A stretch of 64,000 nt of DNA from Thiorhodovibrio winogradskyi. GTDB taxonomy: Bacteria > Pseudomonadota > Gammaproteobacteria > Chromatiales > Chromatiaceae. Position 1 is the first letter of the stretch. Each line of letters starts with the position of its first letter. Location of the stretch: contig NZ_CP121472.1 in the NCBI RefSeq assembly GCF_036208045.1, positions 5,219,531 to 5,283,530 on the forward strand. Reading direction: 5' to 3'. The notes beneath the pieces were generated by a model, which saw only the letters and a program-made list of their open reading frames with translations, did no database searches and was not told where the DNA came from. Made by a program: the position numbers and the translations under genes. This document shows positions 37,643 to 46,613 of the stretch, piece by piece.

Positions 37643-38737
37643 TTAGCCCCCCGCATTCTTGGCCCATCCCCTGTTTGGAGTAACGGCTGCCGAGGCAATG
37701 TCTTGAGTGAAACCCTTGGCCATCATGGCGTTTAACCGGTCATGGATGGACAGGATTTTGTTGGCATAGTTCGGGTCCGTGGCATAGCCGGCACGCTGCA
37801 GGCCATGCACAAATTCGCGACTGTTGGGGCTGGCGAGTGCGTCGCGATAACGCGGATTGCGGTGCAAAAAAGCGACGTAGTCCTCGAAGGATTCGGCCGG
37901 ACTGGGGTAAGCGCGAAACTGGGCTCGCTCGCGTTGGGCGACGCCGTTGCGGTACTCAAGGGTTCCAACCGACACCCGATCACCGGTCCAACCGCCATGG
38001 GCCTTGATGCCGAAAAGGTTGAAGCTGCTGCGCCCATCGGCATGGCGCGGCATGCGCCGGCCCCAAGCGGTCTCGAGCGCACTTTGCGCGAGCAGCACAT
38101 TGGGGTCGAAGCCGAGCTTGGCGGCAGCGGCCTCGGCCTGGGGCCTGAGCACACGCATAAAGTCTTCCGGCGTGGCCGGGGGCCAATCCCTTGGATCAAT
38201 GGGAGGGGCATCGACGGCGCCGGCGGATGCGCTTTGCCTCCACTGCACCGGGTCTTTTCCGCTAGCCCCATTGTTGGAAGAGCCATCCTCGGCAGCGGCG
38301 GGAATCGCACGCAAGGGTCGCAACCAGGGGTTGCGTTGCGGCATCTGCAGGCTGGCTGGATCGGGCGCGTCGGCGGCCGTGACATGCGGGCGTCCAAGCT
38401 GTCGCATCAGCAGATCGCGAATTCCCAGCCCCGGCCCCTCGCTCAGGGCACGCGCGTATTCCTGATCACGCATGTCGCGATACAGCTCGCTCTGGGAGGA
38501 ATCGAGCAGGCCGCCGCCGAGTGAGGCCGAGCGCATTTGCTTGAGCATCTGCCCGACCAGCAACGCCTCGAATGCGCGGGCGGAGGCTTCCAGGCCTTTG
38601 TTGTCACCCGCCTGGGCTTGCCTGCGCAGGTCGTGCAGGCCAGCCGGATCGGCCGCCAAGGCCCTAGAGGCCTGATGCGCGGCCAATGCCGGACTCCCTG
38701 AAGTCATCTCGCGCATGATGGCGGCTCCGATTTGCAA
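37643..38737 (-). CDS. flgJ: Flagellar rod assembly muramidase FlgJ
   Basis: A 364-residue two-domain protein. The N-terminal rod-capping part contains ASARAFEALLVGQMLKQMR and the C-terminal glucosaminidase domain (about 190-345) contains LLAQSALETAWGRRMPRH with the catalytic Glu, then FNLFGIKAHGGWTG. It opens the peptidoglycan for the rod in the periplasm. It ends 108 bp ahead of flgK. Confidence 0.94.
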   Translation of the reverse strand: MQIGAAIMREMTSGSPALAAHQASRALAADPAGLHDLRRQAQAGDNKGLEASARAFEALLVGQMLKQMRSASLGGGLLDSSQSELYRDMRDQEYARALSEGPGLGIRDLLMRQLGRPHVTAADAPDPASLQMPQRNPWLRPLRAIPAAAEDGSSNNGASGKDPVQWRQSASAGAVDAPPIDPRDWPPATPEDFMRVLRPQAEAAAAKLGFDPNVLLAQSALETAWGRRMPRHADGRSSFNLFGIKAHGGWTGDRVSVGTLEYRNGVAQRERAQFRAYPSPAESFEDYVAFLHRNPRYRDALASPNSREFVHGLQRAGYATDPNYANKILSIHDRLNAMMAKGFTQDIASAAVTPNRGWAKNAGG

Positions 38738-38743
38738 GGCGGA

Positions 38744-39907
38744 CTAGATCACCACCAGCTCGGCACGGAGCGCGCCAGCTTCGCGCAGAGCCTCGAGAAT
38801 GGCCACCAGATCGCCGGGCGCCGCGCCGACGTTATTGACCGCGCGGACGATCTCATCAAGCGAGGTACCGGGATTGAACAAAAACATGCGGCTATCCTCC
38901 TGGGTCACGGCGATGTCGGTCTGGGGCGTGACCACGGTACGCCCACCGGCAAAGGCCTCCGGCTGCGTGACGTTTGGATTCTCCGTGATGGTGACCGTCA
39001 GGTTGCCGTGGGACACAGCCGCCGGCAGCACACGCACATTGGCGCCAATGACAATAGTACCAGTGCGAGCATTGATCACGACCCTGGCCGGAGGCGTACC
39101 GGACTCCACCGGCAGATTCTCCAGCACGGCGACAAAGGCCACCCGATCACTGGGGCTGGTTGGCGCGCGCACCTTGACCGATCCGCCATCCAAGGCTTGC
39201 GCAACCTGGCCCCCAAAGGCGTCGTTAATCACGTCCATCATGCGGTTGGCGGTGGAAAAATCCGGACGATGAAGATTGAGTACCAGCGAGCCGCCCTGCG
39301 CGAATCCGCTCGGCACCTCGCGCTCGACAGTGGCCCCCCGTGGAATGCGCCCAACGCTAGGGATATTCACGGTGATCTTGCTGCCGTCCGCTCCGCCGAC
39401 ACCAAAACCACCGACCACCAGATTGCCCTGGGCAACGGCATAGACCTGACCGTCAGCGCCCTTAAGTGGCGTCATCAGCAGAGTGCCACCGCGCAGGCTG
39501 GAGGCATTGCCGAGTGATGAGACCGTGATATCTAAACGCTGCCCAGCTTTGGCGAAGGGCATGAGGTCGGCGGTGACCATCACGGCGGCGACATTTTTTA
39601 GCTGGGGATTGACGTCCGGTGGCAAGGTCACACCAAGCTGCACGAGCATGTTTTTCAGACTCTGCACCGTGAAGGGCGTCTGGGTGGTACGGTCACCGGA
39701 GCCGTCCAGACCCACCACCAACCCGTAGCCCACCAGTTGGTTGTCTCGCACCCCGGCGAAATTGGCGATATCCTTGATGCGTTCCTGACCGGGTGCGGCT
39801 GTAGCTATTGCGTTGCCTGAGAGCACGGGCGTACTCACTATCACACCAGTCAAGATGCCGGCCAGAGCCGAAAGCCAAAGGGAGGTAAAGGTGGAACAGC
39901 GTTTCAT
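38744..39907 (-). CDS. flgI: Flagellar P-ring protein FlgI
   Basis: I place the start at the ATG at 39907 ([19 protein letters not shown]), giving 387 residues with a Sec signal peptide; the open frame upstream has no family match. The mature part begins near [20 protein letters not shown]. It carries [33 protein letters not shown] and the C-terminal [20 protein letters not shown]. FlgI makes the periplasmic P ring. It lies 6 bp before flgJ. Confidence 0.96.
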   Translation of the reverse strand: MKRCSTFTSLWLSALAGILTGVIVSTPVLSGNAIATAAPGQERIKDIANFAGVRDNQLVGYGLVVGLDGSGDRTTQTPFTVQSLKNMLVQLGVTLPPDVNPQLKNVAAVMVTADLMPFAKAGQRLDITVSSLGNASSLRGGTLLMTPLKGADGQVYAVAQGNLVVGGFGVGGADGSKITVNIPSVGRIPRGATVEREVPSGFAQGGSLVLNLHRPDFSTANRMMDVINDAFGGQVAQALDGGSVKVRAPTSPSDRVAFVAVLENLPVESGTPPARVVINARTGTIVIGANVRVLPAAVSHGNLTVTITENPNVTQPEAFAGGRTVVTPQTDIAVTQEDSRMFLFNPGTSLDEIVRAVNNVGAAPGDLVAILEALREAGALRAELVVI

Positions 39908-40074
39908 GGGTGACCTCGTCAAAGATTTGGCGGCTTCCTGGCGGCTTGCCTGGGGCCAACCGGTTTCTGTCTCCGATAAGCAATCTCCAGACCAGAACCC
40001 GAGTGTGCATTCCTTGGTGTGATATTGTGGTTTCATTCTTCTCGGCCGGCGCCGCGCCATGCGCCTTCGTGCGT

Positions 40075-40749
40075 CTAGAATGGCATCAGCGCGCTGACAA
40101 AAAACCGCATGATCCAGCCCATGGCATTGCTATCAGCTACAGCACCTGTGCCACCGTAGTAAATTTGTACATCGCCAACCTGGGTTGAGAGGACGGTATT
40201 TTCAGCAGTGATGTCGACGGGGCGGACGATGCCACGCAGGCGAACATATTCCTTACCTTGGTTCAGGCCAAGCCATTTCTCGCCCTGAATCACTAGATTG
40301 CCATTGGGCAGCACGTCTGCGACCATGACCGAGATACTGCCCTCCAGGCTGTTGCTTTGCTCGGAATCGCCTTCGCCTGCAAAGTCCCGATTGGCGCTCA
40401 TGGCAATACTAAACAGGCCGCCGGCGTTCGAGAGGTCGGATTGCGAGTAATCCGCCTCGGCTCCGGACTCCTTGGTCACCGACGTCTTGGCGGTCTTGCT
40501 GGCGTCGGTCTTTTCCACCAGAAGCACATTGAGCAAGTCACCAACTTGTCGTGCCTTATAGTCCTCGAACAATCCGCGACTTTGCGCCGCTTGGAATATG
40601 GCCCCGTTATTGTATTGCTGCGGTATTGGTGCAGAGGCGGAGGCAGCGATAAAATCCGGATTGTCCCCGCGCTTTACCGGCATGGCATCGCAACCAGCCA
40701 GGATAGCCGCCACCAGAGCGACTGTGGGTGCTCGATTAAGTTTCATCAT
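40075..40749 (-). CDS. flgH: Flagellar L-ring lipoprotein FlgH
   Basis: A 224-residue lipoprotein with a short signal ending in ILAGCD. Conserved blocks are [54 protein letters not shown] and [12 protein letters not shown]. It forms the outer-membrane L ring. A 167-bp gap separates it from flgI. Confidence 0.95.
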   Translation of the reverse strand: MMKLNRAPTVALVAAILAGCDAMPVKRGDNPDFIAASASAPIPQQYNNGAIFQAAQSRGLFEDYKARQVGDLLNVLLVEKTDASKTAKTSVTKESGAEADYSQSDLSNAGGLFSIAMSANRDFAGEGDSEQSNSLEGSISVMVADVLPNGNLVIQGEKWLGLNQGKEYVRLRGIVRPVDITAENTVLSTQVGDVQIYYGGTGAVADSNAMGWIMRFFVSALMPF

Positions 40750-40773
40750 GTATTCGCCTCAGTCGGCTTTGCT

Positions 40774-41565
40774 CTAGCGGGCCAGGTTGTTATTTGCAAA
40801 CTGAATCATTGAGTCTGCAGTTGACAGCGCCTTTGAATTGGCCTCATAGGAGCGCTGCGTTTCGATCATATTGACCAGTTCCTCGGCAATATTGACATTA
40901 CTGGTTTCAAGCATTCCCTGAATCAATCCACCCACGCCATTGGTACCTGGTACCGCCTCTTGGGCAGCACCGGATGCGGCCGTTTCCAAGAACAGATTTT
41001 TTCCCGTGGGTTGCAGGCCGGCGGGATTGATGAAATCCGCAAGCTGTATTTGCCCAAGAATCTGAGGTTCTGGGTTGTCGGGCAACATGACGCCGACGGT
41101 GCCATCCTCACCAACCATAATGGACAGGGCTTCATCCGGAACCGTCAGCCCGGGTTGCAAGGGGTAACCATTGGACATCACTACCTCGCCCTCGGAATTC
41201 AGCTGGAAAGTTCCATCGCGTGTATAACCAAGATTCCCATCTGGCAGCAGAATCTGAAAGAATCCACGCCCTTCGATCGCTACATCGAGGGAGTTGTCCG
41301 TCAGCACCATGCTGCCTTGCTGGAAGAGTTTTTCTGTCGCAACCGTGCGTACACCCACGCCGAGCATCAGCCCGGACGGAAGCTGCGCATCCTGGGTGAC
41401 TTGAGCACCCGGCTGGCGTATGGTCTGGTAGATCAGGTCTTCAAAAACCGCGCGACCTTTCTTGTGCCCGGTAGTATTCACATTGGCGAGATTGTTCGAC
41501 ACCACGGACATCCGCGTCTGCTGCGCATCGAGTCCGGTTTTTGCGATCCATAGCGCTTGGTTCAT
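40774..41565 (-). CDS. flgG: Flagellar distal rod protein FlgG
   Basis: A 263-residue protein. The start has MNQALWIAKTGLDAQQTRM and VVSNNLANVNTTGHKKGRA, the end ETSNVNIAEELVNMIETQRS and YEANSKALSTADSMIQF. Length equals E. coli FlgG (260). It forms the distal rod between flgF and flgH, 25 bp from flgH. Confidence 0.96.
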   Translation of the reverse strand: MNQALWIAKTGLDAQQTRMSVVSNNLANVNTTGHKKGRAVFEDLIYQTIRQPGAQVTQDAQLPSGLMLGVGVRTVATEKLFQQGSMVLTDNSLDVAIEGRGFFQILLPDGNLGYTRDGTFQLNSEGEVVMSNGYPLQPGLTVPDEALSIMVGEDGTVGVMLPDNPEPQILGQIQLADFINPAGLQPTGKNLFLETAASGAAQEAVPGTNGVGGLIQGMLETSNVNIAEELVNMIETQRSYEANSKALSTADSMIQFANNNLAR

Positions 41566-41668
41566 TCTGTTGTCCTCCTGCCGGCAAAGACTGGGCCGTT
41601 AAGGTCTCCGAGGCCCGCAAGGTCTGGGGGCTCACTTAAGGCCGCGGCCTGTCAGCCCGCTCAAGGCT

Positions 41669-42409
41669 TTAACTTAAGCCGAGCAGGCGATTGTTACTCT
41701 TTCCCAGGTTGTCCGCGGTACTCATTACCTTCACCTGCGTCTCATAGTGTCGCGTCAACTCCATCATGCGCGTCAACGCCTCCACCGTATTAACATTACT
41801 GGTTTCAAGCATGCCGGAGGCGACACGCACATTGGCATCAGCCGGTGCGTTGGTGCCATCACGCTGGCGAAATAACCCATCCACGCCCCGCACCAGATTT
41901 TCGGTTGGCGGGTTCACCAGGCGCAGGCGCTCCATGGCCACGACTCCGCTTGCCTCGCCACCGAGTGGGCGAATCGTAATGGTGCCATCAGTTCCGATCA
42001 GGATGCTTTCGGCTGGCGGTATGGCGATCGGGCCGCCATCGCCCAGCACCGCCAAGCCATTGCCAAGCCGCATGATGCCCTGACCGTCAATGTGCAGATC
42101 TCCCGCGCGGGTGTAGCCTTCGGTACCATCCTCGGCCTGGACCGCCAAAAATCCGTCGCCTTGAATGGCCACGTCAAGATCCCGACCAGTGGTCTGCATG
42201 GCGCCCGTGGAGAAATCAATCGCCTCATTGGCTACCTGCACATAGTCGCGGGAATCATAGACTGGACCTCGCAAAGGCTCGGTATAGGCATAGGCCATGG
42301 ACTCACGAAAGCCATGGGTATTGGCGTTGGCGAGATTATGGTTATTGACCGCCTGCGCATACATGGTCTGCTTGGCGCCGGTCATTGCCACATATAGCAT
42401 GCGGTCCAT
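41669..42409 (-). CDS. flgF: Flagellar proximal rod protein FlgF
   Basis: A 246-residue rod protein starting MDRMLYVAMTGAKQTMYAQA with HNLANANTHGFRESMAY, ending MLETSNVNTVEALTRMMELT and RHYETQVKVM. The DRMLY start is typical of FlgF. It is the first gene after a 143-bp gap from flgE, where a hairpin lies, so flgFGHIJKL may be a separate or partly uncoupled unit. Confidence 0.95.
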   Translation of the reverse strand: MDRMLYVAMTGAKQTMYAQAVNNHNLANANTHGFRESMAYAYTEPLRGPVYDSRDYVQVANEAIDFSTGAMQTTGRDLDVAIQGDGFLAVQAEDGTEGYTRAGDLHIDGQGIMRLGNGLAVLGDGGPIAIPPAESILIGTDGTITIRPLGGEASGVVAMERLRLVNPPTENLVRGVDGLFRQRDGTNAPADANVRVASGMLETSNVNTVEALTRMMELTRHYETQVKVMSTADNLGKSNNRLLGLS

Positions 42410-42494
42410 TGTTCAACCCCTTTTATTTGGAATCGAATTATCCTTTTTGTCTTGGGCAAGATTCAAGCATGACTCTTAAGCTTGACCGCCCATA

Positions 42495-42518
42495 TCGGGT
42501 TACACTTCGCCAACCCGA
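42495..42518 (-). terminator. Hairpin between flgE and flgF
   Basis: TCGGGTT and AACCCGA form a perfect 7-bp stem with a 10-nt loop, 35 bp after the flgE stop. There is no T-run. It may serve as a 3' stabilising or processing structure or partial terminator between flgBCDE and flgFGHIJKL messages. No strong promoter was seen in the rest of the gap. Confidence 0.4.
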
Positions 42519-42552
42519 CCTACCACTGTTGCGCTCATTTTGGAACCCTTAC

Positions 42553-43824
42553 TTACCGGATATTAATGATCGTCTGAGTAATGGCATCAGCGGTCTGGAT
42601 TGTCTTGGCATTTGCCTGATAGTTACGCTGCCCGACAATCAGGTCGACCAGCTCCTCGGTTAGATCGACGTTGGATTGTTCAAGCGCACCTGCCTCAATG
42701 CCACCCAAGTCTCCTGTCATCGGCGCACCATAGACCGGATCTCCCGCCGCGAAGGTTTCCGCCCAATTATTATTGCCGAGTTGCACAAGACCCTGTGGGT
42801 TGGTGAAATTCGCCAATGCAACCTGAGAGAGAATTTCTGATTGGCCATTGGTGAATCGGGCAAATACACGACCAGTCTCATCAATGTCAATACCCGATAG
42901 ACGGCCAGTAGTCCAGCCGTTCTGATTTAGATCATTGACAGAATATTTGACACCATATTGAGTCGAACCCGCCAAATCCAGCGTCATATCCAATGCGTTC
43001 GCGCCATTATTAAAAGTTGCTGGTGCAGGGCCCGGATATTGTATCGTGATCTCAGCTGGCGTCACGACTTCGCCTTGACTTGTGAAAGTAATAGTATCCG
43101 GACCAGAAATCAGGGTGGTTTGCCCCGGATTCGCGTCATCCTCCATCCCAACAAATACTTCCCACTCGAGCTGGTTTGGAGTTTTCACGAAGTAGGTTGT
43201 TGCCATACGCGGCGTTCCGAGCGAATCGTAAACGGTAACAGAGGTGGAAAAGTTATACTGATCGGGTGCGGGATCTATATCCCCTGCTGCAAGAGGATTA
43301 ACAGGTGGCTCGGCGTCGGATGTTAGATTGACGAGTGCATTAATCTCTGTGGTTGCCTTCGGCTGGGCTTCTCCAGTAGTGAGTTGAATATCGGATAGGG
43401 TGCCAACATTGAAGGTTGTATCCGTATCATTGGGATCTACTGGCTCGTAACCCTGCAGCCTTTGACCAGAATTATTAACGACATAGCCTTCACGGTTGAC
43501 CTGATACTCCCCAGCTCTTGAATATACCACGCTATCGTCGGTATCTTTCAGGACAAAAAACCCCTCGCCATTAACGGCAAGATCCAAGCCGTTTCCTGTT
43601 AATTTGATACTACCCTGGCTGAACAGTTGGGATACGGACAGCACCCTCACACCCTGTCCGATTGCTGTTTTACTCACTGTAGTGAAAGTGTGAGCAAAAA
43701 TATCGCCAAACTCCGCGCGTGATTGTTTGAAGCCGGTTGTATCAACATTCGCGATATTGTTTCCGGTGACATCCAGGCCCGACGCAGCGGCATTGAGACC
43801 GGTTAGTCCAATATTGAAAGGCAT
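42553..43824 (-). CDS. flgE: Flagellar hook protein FlgE
   Basis: A 423-residue protein with an N-terminal GLTGLNAAASGLDVTGNNIA and VDTTGFKQSRAEFGDIF, and a C-terminal LEQSNVDLTEELVDLIVGQR followed by NYQANAKTIQTADAI. The middle is Asp/Asn/Thr-rich and variable. It polymerises into the hook on FlgD's cap. Confidence 0.96.
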   Translation of the reverse strand: MPFNIGLTGLNAAASGLDVTGNNIANVDTTGFKQSRAEFGDIFAHTFTTVSKTAIGQGVRVLSVSQLFSQGSIKLTGNGLDLAVNGEGFFVLKDTDDSVVYSRAGEYQVNREGYVVNNSGQRLQGYEPVDPNDTDTTFNVGTLSDIQLTTGEAQPKATTEINALVNLTSDAEPPVNPLAAGDIDPAPDQYNFSTSVTVYDSLGTPRMATTYFVKTPNQLEWEVFVGMEDDANPGQTTLISGPDTITFTSQGEVVTPAEITIQYPGPAPATFNNGANALDMTLDLAGSTQYGVKYSVNDLNQNGWTTGRLSGIDIDETGRVFARFTNGQSEILSQVALANFTNPQGLVQLGNNNWAETFAAGDPVYGAPMTGDLGGIEAGALEQSNVDLTEELVDLIVGQRNYQANAKTIQTADAITQTIINIR

Positions 43825-43858
43825 GGTTTTCCTCCTTTAGAGTCTCACAGCATGGCGC

Positions 43859-44539
43859 TTAATTGATTCGGCGAATATCTTCAAGTTCAATCTCGCCGAT
43901 ACCTACAACATCAAGCATCAGATCGCCCGTCTCATTGACCGAGACGCTATTGATCGATGCGTCCAGATACACCTCCGCGGCTGCACCCACCTCAGCACCG
44001 GTGGCCGTGGCTCGGAACTCATAAACACCAGCAGGCGCAGGGCTACCATTGGCCAGCATGCCGTCCCACTGGAAGTCGTTCAAGCCGGCCGAGGCAGACT
44101 CAAGAACAATCTGATTCACCGTCTCGCCGCTCTGATTGACGACATCAATGGTGACATTTTGCGCCGATCTGTCGAGATCGACCGAGCCCGCGATGTTTCC
44201 GCTATCCGTCAGCTCGGTAAATTCCGTTGGGACCAACACATTGCGACCGACCAAGGTGGCCGCCTGAACGGCTTGGCCTTGACTCAGGGACTGCGCCAGC
44301 ACGGTAAAGGAGTTCGTCAACTCATCCATCGCCGACAAGCTGGAGAATTGCGCCATTTGGGCAATAAAATCCCCATTATCCTGAGGCTCGAAGGGGTCCT
44401 GCTGCGACAGTTGTTCCGTCATCAAGGCGAGAAAATCGGATTGATTGAGGTCGTTAGCCTTTTTGGCCGTGCCGGTGGAACTGGAGGCAGTGGTGGCCAG
44501 CCCCAGGTCTTGCAGGGCATCCAATGAAATTGCCGACAT
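43859..44539 (-). CDS. flgD: Hook-capping protein FlgD
   Basis: A 226-residue protein with LNQSDFLALMTEQLSQQDPF and MAQFSSLSAMDELTNSF in the N-terminal part, and a C-terminal FlgD Ig/tudor-like part with FQWDGMLANGSPAPAGVYEF. It scaffolds hook assembly and is 34 bp ahead of flgE. Confidence 0.95.
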   Translation of the reverse strand: MSAISLDALQDLGLATTASSSTGTAKKANDLNQSDFLALMTEQLSQQDPFEPQDNGDFIAQMAQFSSLSAMDELTNSFTVLAQSLSQGQAVQAATLVGRNVLVPTEFTELTDSGNIAGSVDLDRSAQNVTIDVVNQSGETVNQIVLESASAGLNDFQWDGMLANGSPAPAGVYEFRATATGAEVGAAAEVYLDASINSVSVNETGDLMLDVVGIGEIELEDIRRIN

Positions 44540-44554
44540 TGTTCTAATCCTGTG

Positions 44555-44977
44555 TTATTGCTGTCCGCCAATCTGCAAGGTGCGTTGTAGCAGCTGGCGA
44601 GTGGTGTTCATCACTTCGACATTGGCCTCGAAGCTGCGCGAGGCGGACATCATGTTGGCCATTTCCTGCACCACATTGACCGCGGGACGAAAGACATAAC
44701 CCTCTTCGTTGGCTTGCGGATGGTAAGGCTCGTAGGTGGCGTGGGGCTCCGCCGGATTGTCGACGATGCCGGCCACTCGCACGGGCGTGGCCGCGCGGTC
44801 GGGGTCGTCGCGATCCAACACGGTTTGAAATACCACTTCCTTGGGTTTGTAAGTGCCCTCGGGCGTGGGCGCCCCAACGCTGGCATTGGCCAGATTGGAG
44901 GCGACGGTATTCAGACGCACAGATTGAGCGGTCAGGGCCGAGCCCGCGGTGGTATAGATGCTGAAAAAGTTGCTCAT
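44555..44977 (-). CDS. flgC: Flagellar proximal rod protein FlgC
   Basis: The start is the ATG at 44977 (MSNFFSIYTTAGSALTAQSV), overlapping the flgB stop by one base (TGATG), giving 140 residues. It has LNTVASNLANASVGAPTPEG, VRVAGIVDNPAEPHATYEP and YHPQANEEGYVFRPAVNVV, ending MSASRSFEANVEVMNTTRQL. This is the standard FlgC length and pattern. Confidence 0.96.
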   Translation of the reverse strand: MSNFFSIYTTAGSALTAQSVRLNTVASNLANASVGAPTPEGTYKPKEVVFQTVLDRDDPDRAATPVRVAGIVDNPAEPHATYEPYHPQANEEGYVFRPAVNVVQEMANMMSASRSFEANVEVMNTTRQLLQRTLQIGGQQ

Positions 44978-45390
44978 CAGCTTCCTCCGGATTGCAAGGC
45001 GGATTTCAGCCCCGAGACCTTGCGGTTCAGGAATTCGACACTGCTTTGAAACTGCATGGCATTTTCGGCAAAGGCGGCATGTTCGAGCTGAGGGTCGACC
45101 GTATTGCCGTCGAGTGCAGGCTGCGCCGGCACCCGATAGAGCCGCTCTGGCGGCATGTCCAGTGTGCCTGTCGGGGCTGGTGGCAAATGCTGATCGTCGG
45201 TGCGTTTGAGCGGCAAGCGATTGCCGCCCCCGGCAGCCTGTGAGAGCGCAGCGCGGAAATCGATATCCCGCGCCTTGTAGTTTGGGGTATCGGCATTCGC
45301 GAGGTTGGACGCAAGCAGTTCGGTACGATCCGCGCGAACCAGCAAGGCTTGCGGTGAAATGCCGAGGGCTTTGTCGAGGGAGAGGCTCAT
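44977..45390 (-). CDS. flgB: Flagellar proximal rod protein FlgB
   Basis: A 137-residue protein starting MSLSLDKALGISPQALLVRA with LLASNLANADTPNYKARDID and ending MQFQSSVEFLNRKVSGLKSAL. It is the first gene of flgBCDE. A near-consensus sigma-54 promoter lies 43-58 bp upstream of the ATG, so it should respond to FleQ or another sigma-54 activator. Confidence 0.95.
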   Translation of the reverse strand: MSLSLDKALGISPQALLVRADRTELLASNLANADTPNYKARDIDFRAALSQAAGGGNRLPLKRTDDQHLPPAPTGTLDMPPERLYRVPAQPALDGNTVDPQLEHAAFAENAMQFQSSVEFLNRKVSGLKSALQSGGS

Positions 45391-45432
45391 AGCTCATCCT
45401 GCCTGGGTGATGCGAAGTGTCAGGCATGGAAA

Positions 45433-45448
45433 AGCAATGCGCGTGCCA
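45433..45448 (-). promoter_or_regulatory. Sigma-54 promoter of flgB
   Basis: On the minus strand the sequence is TGGCACGCGCATTGCT, matching the consensus TGGCACG-N4-TTGCW at every fixed position, with the invariant GG and GC correctly spaced. The expected start point is about 30 nt before the flgB ATG. This supports RpoN-dependent control of the rod/hook operon. Confidence 0.85.
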
Positions 45449-45478
45449 ATGCCAGGCGCAGGACGGACAGACCAAATT

Positions 45479-45540
45479 AACAGGATTGGAGGAGAAAAAA
45501 GAAGCGGAGGAGGAGAGAAAAAATTAAGGGAAAAAAGATC
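45479..45540. other. Purine/pyrimidine-asymmetric tract upstream of the flgB promoter
   Basis: Roughly 60 bases on the plus strand are almost only A and G (GGAGGAGAAAAAAGAAGCGG and similar), so the flg coding strand is a polypyrimidine tract. It lies between the cheR stop and the flgB sigma-54 promoter, where enhancer or transcription-end sites might be. Its function is unknown. Confidence 0.5.
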
Positions 45541-45631
45541 TTAGCCCAGCACTGTCTGGTTCAGACCCAGCTGAGATCCAGATCAGATCCCACTGTAAAC
45601 CGACCTGAATTTCGCTCAGTTCTCGATCAGC

Positions 45632-46444
45632 CTAGACCCGGCGCAGTACCGATCCGCGTGGAGTTCGCTGAACCTCAAAAGCCTTGGTGTATGGAGAGAC
45701 CGACTCCGAAGCGCCAATAAATAGGTAACCACCGGGGTCCATCTGACGCGCAATACCGTCAAATACCTGACGCTTGGTCTCGGCAGAGAAGTAGATCAGC
45801 ACATTGCGGCAAAAGACAATCTCAAACTTGCCCAGAGTGGCATAGGAGTCGAGCAAATTGAGCTTCTGGAAGCGCACCTGGCGCTGGATCTCCAGTTTGA
45901 TTTTGTGGCCGTTTTCGACGGTGTCAAAAAAGCGGTCGCGACGCTCCTGGCTCAGACCGCGCACAATACTTAGGCCATCGTAAATACCATTGCGGGCCTC
46001 GGCCAGGGCGGTTTCTGACAAGTCGGTGCCGATGATGCTGGCAGTCACCGCCTTTAGCGGGTTGACGCTGGCATATTCGCTCAGCACCATGGCGATGCTG
46101 TACGCCTCCTGCCCGGTAGAGGCGGCCGCTGACCAGACGCGGAGCGAACGCTTGCTGGCAGCCAAATCCGGCAGGATGATGTGATACAGCATCTCAAAGG
46201 GATAGGTGTCGCGAAACCAGGAGGTTTCGTTCGTGGTCATGGCATCAATGACGCGCGACTTGAGCTTGGGTTGCGCCGAACCACGCAGAGCGCGCAGCAA
46301 CTCCTCGACGCTGGCAAAGCCAAATTCATCAAGCAACCTCGACAGGCGGCTTGAAACCAGGTACTGGCGGTTGGAGCCAAGCACCAGCCCACAGCATTCG
46401 CTCAGAAAGCGGGAAAAATCAGTGTAGTCCTGCGGATCAATCAC
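45632..46444 (-). CDS. cheR: Chemotaxis protein methyltransferase CheR
   Basis: A 270-residue enzyme with the N-terminal helical CheR domain and a SAM-binding domain. Visible are TTNETSWFRDTYPFEML, LRVWSAAASTGQEAYSIAMV (SAM loop), IIGTDLSETALAEARNGIYD and FEIVFCRNVLIYFSAETKRQ. It methylates receptor glutamates for adaptation. Between it and cheV is a 169-bp gap full of TGGCAC-type repeats. Confidence 0.96.
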   Translation of the reverse strand: MIDPQDYTDFSRFLSECCGLVLGSNRQYLVSSRLSRLLDEFGFASVEELLRALRGSAQPKLKSRVIDAMTTNETSWFRDTYPFEMLYHIILPDLAASKRSLRVWSAAASTGQEAYSIAMVLSEYASVNPLKAVTASIIGTDLSETALAEARNGIYDGLSIVRGLSQERRDRFFDTVENGHKIKLEIQRQVRFQKLNLLDSYATLGKFEIVFCRNVLIYFSAETKRQVFDGIARQMDPGGYLFIGASESVSPYTKAFEVQRTPRGSVLRRV

Positions 46445-46451
46445 GTTTGTC

Positions 46452-46580
46452 TGGCACTTTGGTTTGGCACTTTATCCCTGTGTTTGGCACTTTAATCCTT
46501 GGCGTTTCTGTCTGGCGCCTTTTGTGTTTGGCACTATATTGTTAGGCACCTATGTCTGCCGGGCGACTCTTCACTCGGCA
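46452..46580. repeat. Cluster of TGGCAC repeats between cheV and cheR
   Basis: Exact TGGCAC occurs at 46452, 46465, 46485 and 46529, most within TTTGGCACTTT, with variants TGGCGC at 46513, AGGCAC near 46544 and CGGCAC near 46575. Spacing is irregular (13-28 bp). Four exact copies in 83 bp is far above chance for a hexamer. The hexamer equals the sigma-54 -24 element, but no copy has TTGC at the right distance and the orientation is opposite to cheR. Confidence 0.65.
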
Positions 46581-46613
46581 CCGCGCGGTCCAAGATCGCG
46601 CCCGGCCAGCCCC

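Noticed and set aside
46452-46534. A functional sigma-54 promoter within the TGGCAC cluster
   Set aside because: None of the copies has TTGC at the required five-base spacing, and on this strand they point away from cheR.
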